Assembly: GCF_036227485.1 (NCBI RefSeq)
Contig: NZ_CP109479.1
Span: 6,076,001-6,140,000, forward strand
DNA from: Streptomyces sp. NBC_01451
GTDB taxonomy: Bacteria; Actinomycetota; Actinomycetes; Streptomycetales; Streptomycetaceae
DNA: 64,000 nucleotides
Direction of reading: 5' to 3'
The translations under genes and the position numbers were made by a program. The notes beneath the pieces are model-generated. The model had not been told where the DNA came from. It ran no database searches and saw only the letters and a program-made list of their open reading frames with translations. Shown here piece after piece: positions 17,335 through 24,053 of the stretch (the first letter of the stretch is position 1; the number at the start of each line of letters is the position of its first letter).

Positions 17335-19641
17335 TTGACCATTGTGGCGTCCTCACGGGCGGGGAACCTGCCTGCGACGTTCACCAGTTTCGTCGGTCGG
17401 CAGCCCGAGATCGCCAGGATCGGCAGCTTGTTGCAGACGGTGCGGCTGCTGACGCTCGCCGGGCCCGGCGGGGTGGGCAAGACGCGGCTGGCTCTGGAAG
17501 CGGCCGGCGGGGCGGTGAAGGCCTTTTCCGACGGGGTGTGGCTGGTGGAGCTTGCCCCGGTGCGCGAACCGGCGGCGGTGGCGGGGGCGGTCGCGACCGC
17601 GCTGGGGGTGCCGGACAGGGGTGCCCGGCCTGCCGTGGAGCGGCTCGCAGGCTTTCTGGCCCAGCGGCGGGCGCTGATCGTGCTGGACAACTGCGAGCAC
17701 CTGGCCCACGCCTGCGCCGAGTTGACGAAGGCGCTGCTGTCGGCCGCCCCCGAACTGCATGTCCTGGCGACGAGCCGTCACGCGCTGGACATCATGGGTG
17801 AGCATGTCCTCACGGTTCCTCCGCTCTCTCCGCAAGAGGCGGTGAGCCTGTTGCAGGACCGGGCCATCGCGGTCCGGCCCGGCTTCCAGGTCAGCGAGGT
17901 GAACCGGGAGCGGGTCAGCCGGCTGTGCGCCGATCTGGACGGGCTGCCGCTGGCGATCGAGCTCGCCGCGTCCCGGTTGCGTGCCCTCACCGTCGATCAG
18001 TTGGCGGACCGGCTGGGGGACCGGTTCGCGTTGCTCACCAGCCAGTGTCCGACCGCGTTGCCGCACCAGCGCACACTGCGCGGGACGATCGACTGGAGCT
18101 ATGAGCTGTGCACCCCGGCCGAGCGGCTGCTGTGGAACAGGCTGTGCGTCTTCGCCGGAAGCTTCGCACTGGACGCCGTCGAGGGTGTCTGCGCGGGGGA
18201 CGGGATCGCCGAGGGCGAGGTGCTGGATCTGCTGGATCGGCTGGTCGTCCAGTCCGTCGTCCTGACCACGGAGACCGAGGGCCTGCCGCGCTACCGGCTC
18301 CTGGAGACCATCCGGCAGTACGGACGGGAACGGCTGATGGAGTCCGGCGAGGTGGAAACGGTGCTGCTGCGGCACCGTGACTTCTTCCGCGCCCTCGCCC
18401 AGCGTGGCTACGACGACTGGTACGGCCCCGACCAGGTGCGGGAACTGGCCCGGCTGCGCGCGGACCACCCCGATCTGCTGGCGGCCCTGGACCACGACGG
18501 CGACCCCCGGGCCAGGCTCGTGCTGGTCACGGCGCTGACTTTTCACTGGTGCGTCGGCGGATTCCTCACGGAGGGGCGTCGCCAGATCGACCGGGCGCTG
18601 GTGGCGGCGCCCGAGCCCACCCCGGAGCGGGGCCGGGCGCTGTGGGTCGCCGCCTGGGTGGGGCTGATACAGGGTGATCTGGCGGCGGCCGACCGGCGGC
18701 TGGATGAGGCCGAGGCTCTGGGCGAGCAGTTGGGCGACTTGGCGCTGGGCGCCCATGTGAGTGGCTTCCGGGGTATGGCTGCGCACTGTCGGGGGCAGAC
18801 GGAGAAGAGCATCTCGTGGTACGAGGAGGCGTTGGCCGCGGTAACGGCGCTGGGTGATGAGCGGGAGACGACCTCCTGGCTGCTCTCGCTGGCTGCTGCG
18901 CAGGCTTATGCGGGGGACCCTCGCGCGGCGGAGACCGGCAGGCAGGTGATCTCCGCGTTCGAGGCGAGCGGGGAGCGGTGGGGCCGCTCGCAGGTGCTGA
19001 TGGCGCTCGGTCACGATGCCTGGGCCCGCGGTGACCGGGAGGCGGCCAAGGCGCTGGTCCGGTCGGCGCTGGAGAACATGCGCGGTTTCAACGACTACGC
19101 GATGGTCGCATGGATGATCGAGCTCCTCGCCTGGGCGACCGCTTCCGGTCGTGACCACGGCCGGGCGGCCCGGCTGCTGGGTGTGTCGCGTGCCCTGTGT
19201 CGGGTTGTCGGTACCAGCATCTCCGCGTTCGGCCCACAGGTGGCGGAATGGCACAGGTGTTGCGAGGGAGCGGTGGTGGACGCCCTGGGCCTGGCTGGGT
19301 ATGCGCAGGCGCTCGCGGAGGGCGGCCTGTACGACAGTCCCGGCCGGGCCATTGACTACGCTTTGATCCCCGCCGCGGAGCGGCCGTCGCCTGCCACCCC
19401 TGCGGACGCGCTGACCCGCCGGGAGCGGCAGGTGGCCGCGCTGGTCGCCGAGGGCTTGAGCAATCGGCAGATCTCCTCGGCGCTCGGGATGTCGCCGCGC
19501 ACCGCCGACCGTCATGTTCAGAACATCCTGGGCAAGCTCGGTTTCGGCTCTCGTGCCCGGATCGCGTCCTGGTGGTCAGCGAGCCAGGTACCCGGCGACC
19601 TGACCGAATTGAAGGGCCTGAAGGGCCTGACGGGGCTGTAG
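17335..19641 (+). CDS. ATPase-LuxR transcriptional regulator
   Basis: 768 residues from a TTG at 17335 with a perfect AGGAGG six nt upstream; a GTG at 17287 has no such site. The N-terminus opens with a typical NLPATFTSFVGR segment. An NB-ARC/STAND ATPase follows, with P-loop AGPGGVGKTRLALEA and LIVLDNCEHL (Walker B), then LPLAIELAASRLR and helical TPR-like repeats (about 400-640). The C-terminal LuxR helix-turn-helix is LTRRERQVAALVAEGLSNRQISSALGMSPRT split across the last 80 residues. Such proteins are signal-integrating activators. It lies 361 nt upstream of, and co-directional with, the RIP-pectinesterase gene, so it is a candidate regulator of that gene. Confidence 0.88.
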   Translation: MTIVASSRAGNLPATFTSFVGRQPEIARIGSLLQTVRLLTLAGPGGVGKTRLALEAAGGAVKAFSDGVWLVELAPVREPAAVAGAVATALGVPDRGARPAVERLAGFLAQRRALIVLDNCEHLAHACAELTKALLSAAPELHVLATSRHALDIMGEHVLTVPPLSPQEAVSLLQDRAIAVRPGFQVSEVNRERVSRLCADLDGLPLAIELAASRLRALTVDQLADRLGDRFALLTSQCPTALPHQRTLRGTIDWSYELCTPAERLLWNRLCVFAGSFALDAVEGVCAGDGIAEGEVLDLLDRLVVQSVVLTTETEGLPRYRLLETIRQYGRERLMESGEVETVLLRHRDFFRALAQRGYDDWYGPDQVRELARLRADHPDLLAALDHDGDPRARLVLVTALTFHWCVGGFLTEGRRQIDRALVAAPEPTPERGRALWVAAWVGLIQGDLAAADRRLDEAEALGEQLGDLALGAHVSGFRGMAAHCRGQTEKSISWYEEALAAVTALGDERETTSWLLSLAAAQAYAGDPRAAETGRQVISAFEASGERWGRSQVLMALGHDAWARGDREAAKALVRSALENMRGFNDYAMVAWMIELLAWATASGRDHGRAARLLGVSRALCRVVGTSISAFGPQVAEWHRCCEGAVVDALGLAGYAQALAEGGLYDSPGRAIDYALIPAAERPSPATPADALTRRERQVAALVAEGLSNRQISSALGMSPRTADRHVQNILGKLGFGSRARIASWWSASQVPGDLTELKGLKGLTGL

Positions 19642-20002
19642 AGCGGTACCGGCCGGCCGCGGCCCGCCCGCTATCCGCGGAGTCCCGGCCCCGTACTCAC
19701 TGTTCGGGCCCGGATACCCAGTGCCTGAACGCCGGATACCCAGTGCTCGGGGACCGTACTGGGCAGAAATGCGTATAGCGCGCGTTCCCGCCGTGCGGCG
19801 ATGCTCCTGGTGTAGACCTCTGGCACGGCGACCTGGACACCGGGTCGGGCTCAAGCCGCCCGGCCGCGTACCGAGTCGTGTCCGCCTTGCAGGTGTGCAC
19901 CCTTCCGGACCCCAGCGCCGCCGCTGTCCGAAGCCGCACCCCGCACGTGCGGCGGGCGCGGGTCCCCAATCGTCAGCAGACCGAGCAACTGGAGATCAGC
20001 GC
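19642..20002. other. 361-nt intergenic region upstream of RIP-pectinesterase
   Basis: No gene supported. It holds two direct 15-bp repeats (19710-19746) and related GTACT/CGGGG motifs, and is the likely promoter region of the downstream secreted protein. Confidence 0.5.
19710..19746. promoter_or_regulatory. Direct repeats at 22-bp spacing (candidate activator site)
   Basis: CCGGATACCCAGTGC occurs at 19710-19724 and 19732-19746, exactly 22 bp apart (two helical turns), so bound protein units would lie on one face of the DNA. Between the LuxR-type regulator and the secreted fusion gene. Confidence 0.55.
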
Positions 20003-22021
20003 ATGGCGCTCACCGATATCAGGGCACTTTCCGAGGCCGGGGTGCCTCAGCCCCCGCCTCCTCGCAGACGCGGTGCCCGCGAGTTCACTGTCCGGTCGAT
20101 CGTGACGGTGGTCGCGCTGTCGATCTTCGCGACTCTGCTGGGCCCGCTGGGCCTGCTCCAGAGTGCGAGCGCCGCGACCGGTTCGGACGTCACCTGGCGG
20201 ATCAGCAGTGAGCCGGACGAGGCCAAGGCCGGTTACGTCAACATGCTGAACCAGATCAGGGCGGCTGTCAGCGGCGGCTACCAGGTCCAGGCCCAGAATT
20301 CCTCCAGTTCGAACGGCCCTATGGTCAACCTCACGGACCCGAGCGGGACCACCGGTTACGTCACCGTCGACCTGCACGCCGAGAACAGATCCGAGTTCAT
20401 CCGGGTGTTCGTCCGCCGGTCGGACGCCTATGTCATGGGATGGCGACAGGGCGTCGAGAGTGGCGGTGTGGAGGGTGGCGCTGTGACCTTGGGTCAGTTC
20501 TTCCCGCTGGAGCCCGCTGCGGCGCCCGGGGGGAGTTCGGCGCTGCCGGATTCCACCGACGCCAACACGAACACGCGCTTCTCGGCCGCCCAGAACGGGG
20601 AGGGGATGGCGAGTTACACCGCCCTGGCGCAGCAGGGAGCCGCCCGCGACGGCATGCAGATCACGCCGGCCAGCCTCAACAACGCCGTACTGGTTCTTCA
20701 GGACGGTGGCAATACCGCTGTCGGATACACCAGGCTCGCCGCGTCGGCGGCTCTTCAGGTGATCGTGGCGGTCGCCGAAGCCACCCGGTTCCGGAACCAG
20801 GCGGCCGCGACCGCCACGGCGTTCGGCAACGGTCAGCCGTTCACGGTCACGTCGGCTTTCATGGACCAGCAGAACAGCTGGGCCAGTGCGAGCCGTGTGC
20901 TCGTGACCGCGCTCCTGGCGGGTGCCGCCGCCCTCGCGGCCCCCGTCTCGCTGGGCGGCGTCACCTACGTGACCGCGGTCGCCCTCGCGCGCGTGATCAT
21001 GCTGGCCTACGAGGAGAGCGGTGCGAGCAGTTCCACTCGCAGGAAACTCTCCGTGGCCGAGGTGGATTCGCTGTACGTCGAGCCCGATCCCTTCGGTGAC
21101 TATCCGACCATTCAGGCCGCGATCGACGCGGCCCCCTCGGACGGGGTCGAGCGCACGATCGTTCTTGCGGCGGGCACCTACCAGGAGACGATCGTCGTCC
21201 CGGCGAGCAAGGTCAACCTGTTCATCAAGGGGGAGACCGGAAACGCCGCCGACGTCGTCATCACCGCCGACCGGGCCCACGGGACGATCAACCCCGCGAC
21301 CGGCCAGCCGTACGGCACGCAGGGCAGTGCCGTGGCCACCTTCAAGGCATCCGGTGTGACGGTCGGGAGCGTCACGATCCAGAACACGTTCGACCCGGCG
21401 CAGCACCCGGAGATCGACGCGTACTCCACCCAGGCCGTCGCGGTGGCCGCCGAGGGCGACCGGCAGACCTTCGTCCAGGACCGGATCATCTCGCGCCAGG
21501 ACACGATCCTCGCCAAGGCCCCGGTGGCCACCGGTCAGTACCGGCAGTACTTCGTCGGCGACTACATCGAGGGATCGATCGACTTCATCTTCGGTAACGC
21601 CACCGCGGTGTTCGACCGGGACAACATCGCGATGCGCAACTGGGTCGGCGGCACGGTGCTGGCACCGAACACCGACCAGAGCCAGAAGTACGGCATCCTG
21701 ATCACCGGGAGTCACATCTATACCAACGGTGTGCCGGCGAACACGATGTACCTCGGCCGGCCCTGGCACAACCTGGCGACCGTCTCGCCCCAGGCGGTGG
21801 TCCGCGACACCGTGGTGGACTCGGGTATCACGTCCGCCCACCCGTGGACCGACATGGACACCACGTACTCCTGGACGCAGGCCCGGTTCGCCGAGTACAA
21901 CAACTCCGGTGCCGGAGCGGGCACCGGGACGAACGTTCCTAAGTTGACGTCCACGCAGGCCGCCGACTACACCGCCCAGAAGTACCTGGCCGGTACGGAC
22001 GGCTGGAACCCGGTCTACTGA
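20003..22021 (+). CDS. Secreted ribosome-inactivating protein-pectinesterase fusion
   Basis: 672 residues from the ATG at 20003 (GGAG 9 nt upstream; the frame is open further up but non-coding in look). Signal peptide about 1-57 (RRR near 21, hydrophobic 33-51, ASA before 58). Residues 62-340 form an RIP N-glycosidase domain: Tyr143 in DAYVMGW, Tyr205 in ASYTAL, EATRF with Glu259 and Arg262, and Trp293 in QQNSW match ricin Tyr80, Tyr123, Glu177, Arg180 and Trp211. Residues 358-672 are a pectin methylesterase (PF01095 type): Gln477, Gln499-Asp500 (RQDT), Asp527 (GSIDFIFG) and Arg586 (YLGRPW) match the catalytic set. Predicted to be exported, demethylate pectin and depurinate 28S/23S rRNA if it reaches ribosomes. 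I know of stand-alone RIPs in Streptomyces but not this fusion. Confidence 0.88.
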   Translation: MALTDIRALSEAGVPQPPPPRRRGAREFTVRSIVTVVALSIFATLLGPLGLLQSASAATGSDVTWRISSEPDEAKAGYVNMLNQIRAAVSGGYQVQAQNSSSSNGPMVNLTDPSGTTGYVTVDLHAENRSEFIRVFVRRSDAYVMGWRQGVESGGVEGGAVTLGQFFPLEPAAAPGGSSALPDSTDANTNTRFSAAQNGEGMASYTALAQQGAARDGMQITPASLNNAVLVLQDGGNTAVGYTRLAASAALQVIVAVAEATRFRNQAAATATAFGNGQPFTVTSAFMDQQNSWASASRVLVTALLAGAAALAAPVSLGGVTYVTAVALARVIMLAYEESGASSSTRRKLSVAEVDSLYVEPDPFGDYPTIQAAIDAAPSDGVERTIVLAAGTYQETIVVPASKVNLFIKGETGNAADVVITADRAHGTINPATGQPYGTQGSAVATFKASGVTVGSVTIQNTFDPAQHPEIDAYSTQAVAVAAEGDRQTFVQDRIISRQDTILAKAPVATGQYRQYFVGDYIEGSIDFIFGNATAVFDRDNIAMRNWVGGTVLAPNTDQSQKYGILITGSHIYTNGVPANTMYLGRPWHNLATVSPQAVVRDTVVDSGITSAHPWTDMDTTYSWTQARFAEYNNSGAGAGTGTNVPKLTSTQAADYTAQKYLAGTDGWNPVY

Positions 22022-22088
22022 CCGTGGTGCGGTGGCGGGCGCACAGCCCGCTCCGGTGGCACGCCCCGCCCACGCGGTGCGGTGTGCC

Positions 22089-22127
22089 ACGGCGGGCCGG
22101 GACGGCATGACCGTCCCGGCCCGCCGT
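22089..22127. terminator. Bidirectional terminator between fusion gene and bcp
   Basis: Perfect 17-bp inverted repeat (22089-22105 and 22111-22127), loop CATGA, between convergent genes. Confidence 0.88.
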
Positions 22128-22172
22128 CGGCTGCCGCTTCACCGTCGGCGGCAGGTCCCGCACCGGCCCGAC

Positions 22173-22640
22173 TCAGACGCCCAGGTCCTTGATGATCTTC
22201 GCTACGTGGCCCGTCGCGCGGACGTTGTACAGGGCCCGTTCCACCTTGCCCTCCTCGTCCACGACGATCGTGGAGCGGATGACGCCGAGGTACGTCTTGC
22301 CGTAGTTCATCTTCTCGCCGAAGGCGCCGTACGCCTGGAGGACCGTCTTTTCCGTGTCGCCGAGCAGGGTGACCTTCAGGTTCTCCTTCTCGCGGAACTT
22401 CGCGAGCTTCTCCGGCTTGTCGGGGGAGATGCCGATCACGTCGTAGCCCGCGCCGGCGAGGACGTCGAGGTTGTCCGTGAAGTCGCAGGCCTGCTTGGTG
22501 CAGCCGGGGGTCAGGGCGGCCGGGTAGAAGTAGACGATGACCTTGCGGCCCTTGTGGTCGGCCAGCGACACCTCGTTGCCGTCGGCGTCGGGCAGGGTGA
22601 AGGCCGGGGCCACGTCACCGGGCTGGAGTCGCTCGCTCAT
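22173..22640 (-). CDS. bcp: Thioredoxin-dependent peroxiredoxin (Bcp/PrxQ)
   Basis: 155 residues. It reduces H2O2 and organic peroxides using thioredoxin. The peroxidatic cysteine lies in ALTPGCTKQACDF (Cys47) with the resolving Cys52 five residues later, as in atypical 2-Cys Bcp. The rest (KVIVYFYP, YDVIGISPD, STIVVDEEGKV) is standard. Cytosolic. Marks the right edge of the accessory segment that begins at tRNA-Leu. Confidence 0.95.
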   Translation of the reverse strand: MSERLQPGDVAPAFTLPDADGNEVSLADHKGRKVIVYFYPAALTPGCTKQACDFTDNLDVLAGAGYDVIGISPDKPEKLAKFREKENLKVTLLGDTEKTVLQAYGAFGEKMNYGKTYLGVIRSTIVVDEEGKVERALYNVRATGHVAKIIKDLGV

Positions 22641-22781
22641 CCGTCTGGTCTCCTCGTACGTCCTCGTGCGGCCTGGAAAGGTTCCGGTCCGAGCCTAACC
22701 GGGGGTGCTGACAGTGCGGTCCGAGGCTGAACTGACAGACTGTCCGCAGCAATGCATCCAGCGGACTTCGGAGGGCGTACG

Positions 22782-23114
22782 GTGGCGGACACCTCGGACA
22801 GCAGCAGAACCCCGGCGCAGATCGAGGCGGACATCAGGCGTCGTCGCGAGACGCTGGCCGAGACGCTCGACGAGATCGGGGTGCGGGTGCACCCGAAGAC
22901 GATCGTCGGCGATGCCAAGGCCAAGGTCGTCGCCGGCGTCGATCACACCCTCGGGCGGGCCTATGTCGGCGTCAACCGCGTGGTCGGCGACGTCAAGGGG
23001 CAGTTCGTCGACAAGGACGGGGCGCCCCGGATCGAGCGGATCGTGCCGGTCGCCCTGGTGGTCGTGGGGCTGGTCGGGCTGCTCGCTCTCGGCACCCGGC
23101 GGCGCAAGGGCTGA
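22782..23114 (+). CDS. DUF3618 membrane protein
   Basis: 110 residues from the GTG at 22782 (GGAGGG 8 nt upstream). The DUF3618 pattern is TPAQIEADIRRRRETLAETLDEI at about 10-32 (two segments of a coiled helix), and a single C-terminal membrane helix (IVPVALVVVGLVGLLALG) followed by RRRKG. Role unknown; often described as an actinobacterial envelope-associated protein. Followed 21 nt later by the GroES-like gene, so probably co-transcribed. Confidence 0.85.
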   Translation: MADTSDSSRTPAQIEADIRRRRETLAETLDEIGVRVHPKTIVGDAKAKVVAGVDHTLGRAYVGVNRVVGDVKGQFVDKDGAPRIERIVPVALVVVGLVGLLALGTRRRKG

Positions 23115-23135
23115 ACAGGCAGGTAGGTTCGGAGT

Positions 23136-23492
23136 GTGAGCGCCAAGAGCAATGAAGAGAGCACCCATCACGACAAGCTGCCCATCCGGATGCTGCACGA
23201 CCGTGTGCTCGTCCGGCAGGACGCCGGCGAGGGCGAGCGGCGTTCCGGTGGCGGCATCCTGATCCCCGCCACGGCGGCCGTCGGTCGTCGGCTGGCCTGG
23301 GCGGAGGTCGTCGCGGTCGGGCAGAACGTACGGACGGTGGGGCCCGGCGACCGTGTGCTGTACGACCCGGAGGATCTCGCCGAGGTCGAGGTGCGCGGGG
23401 TCGCCTACGTGCTGATGCGTGAGCGCGATCTGCATGCCGTCGCGGCGGACCGGTTCGAGGGCTCCGAGGACTCGACCGGCCTGTATCTGTAA
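23136..23492 (+). CDS. GroES-like (Cpn10 family) co-chaperonin paralogue
   Basis: 118 residues from a GTG at 23136. It matches the Cpn10 barrel: PIRMLHDRVLVRQDAGEGERRSGGGILIP with the mobile loop, then GRRLAWAEVVAVGQNVRTVGPGDRVLYDPEDLAEVEVRGVAYVLMRERDLHAV-type strands (split here). It is longer than GroES at both ends. No groEL is adjacent, so it is a paralogue, not the main GroES. Follows DUF3618; a terminator hairpin follows. Confidence 0.88.
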   Translation: MSAKSNEESTHHDKLPIRMLHDRVLVRQDAGEGERRSGGGILIPATAAVGRRLAWAEVVAVGQNVRTVGPGDRVLYDPEDLAEVEVRGVAYVLMRERDLHAVAADRFEGSEDSTGLYL

Positions 23493-23532
23493 ATCAGCGG
23501 CACAGGCCACAAGGCACAGGGCTAGGGCACTG

Positions 23533-23560
23533 GGGGCTGGTGGCCATTGTCACCAGCCCC
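23533..23560 (+). terminator. Terminator of DUF3618-GroES-like operon
   Basis: 10-bp perfect inverted repeat (23533-23542 and 23551-23560) followed by TTTCTC, a rare classical T-run for this genome. Confidence 0.85.
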
Positions 23561-23601
23561 TTTCTCGTCCCCTCGCCTGCCCTTTGCTAGCTTGGCAAGC
23601 A

Positions 23602-23644
23602 CCCGACGAGACGCGCCGTACCGGGCCCGACGCAAAGACGACGC
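23602..23644 (+). promoter_or_regulatory. Guanidine-III (ykkC-III) riboswitch
   Basis: The RNA starts CCCGACGAGACGCGCCGUACC, continues GGGCCCGACGC and ends AAAGACGACGC. It matches, from memory, the guanidine-III class (Thermobifida fusca type: CCGGACGAGGUGCGCCGUACC, then CCGG, then GACAAGACGGCGC) in order, spacing and the pairing of CGCCGU with GACG/GCGC parts forming a pseudoknot. It ends 30 nt before the GGAGG ribosome site of the SMR exporter gene. Guanidine binding is known to raise expression of such exporters. Confidence 0.85.
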
Positions 23645-23686
23645 ACCCCGTTCCGTACGCCTGTACGTCTCTCGGAGGTGCCTGTC

Positions 23687-24007
23687 ATGGCCTGGGTTCT
23701 GCTTGTCGTCGCCGGTCTGCTCGAAGTCGGCTGGGCGATCGGGATGAAGTACACCGACGGGTTCACGCGGCCCCTGGCCAGCCTTCTCACCGGTGCCGGG
23801 ATCGTCGCCAGCATGCTGCTGCTCTCGTACGCCGCGAAGTCGCTGCCCATCGGTACCGCCTACGGCGTCTGGGTCGGGATCGGGGCGGCCGGTGCGGCGG
23901 TGGTCGGCATGGTCGTGCTGGGGGAGCCCGTCACCGCCGCCCGGATCTTCTTCGTCTGCCTGCTGCTGGTCGCCGTTGTCGGGCTCAAGGCGACCTCCGG
24001 TCACTGA
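23687..24007 (+). CDS. sugE: SMR guanidinium exporter (SugE/Gdx type)
   Basis: 106 residues from the ATG at 23687, with GGAGG 8 nt upstream; an earlier GTG overlaps that site. Four membrane helices. Glu13 in AGLLEVGWAIGMKY is the essential proton/substrate carboxylate and the GTAYGVWVGIGA motif in helix 3 is the Gdx/SugE signature. Members linked to guanidine riboswitches export guanidinium in exchange for protons. Controlled by the riboswitch at 23602. Quaternary ammonium export is the older assignment for SugE names. Confidence 0.92.
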   Translation: MAWVLLVVAGLLEVGWAIGMKYTDGFTRPLASLLTGAGIVASMLLLSYAAKSLPIGTAYGVWVGIGAAGAAVVGMVVLGEPVTAARIFFVCLLLVAVVGLKATSGH

Positions 24008-24053
24008 CCGGAGGTCGCCGGACCGCCCTGGTCGAGCGGGGGAGCCGCGGCCG

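Noticed and set aside
17353..19515. 720-aa minus-strand ORF opposite the LuxR-type regulator
   Set aside because: No domains and Arg/Pro/Gln-rich; the plus strand has P-loop and HTH motifs and a perfect ribosome site.
19973..22108. 711-aa minus-strand ORF opposite the RIP-pectinesterase
   Set aside because: Composition of a frame shadow, no signal or motifs; plus strand carries all catalytic residues.
23678..23686. GTG at 23678 as start of the SMR exporter
   Set aside because: It overlaps the GGAGG ribosome site, which is placed for the ATG at 23687.
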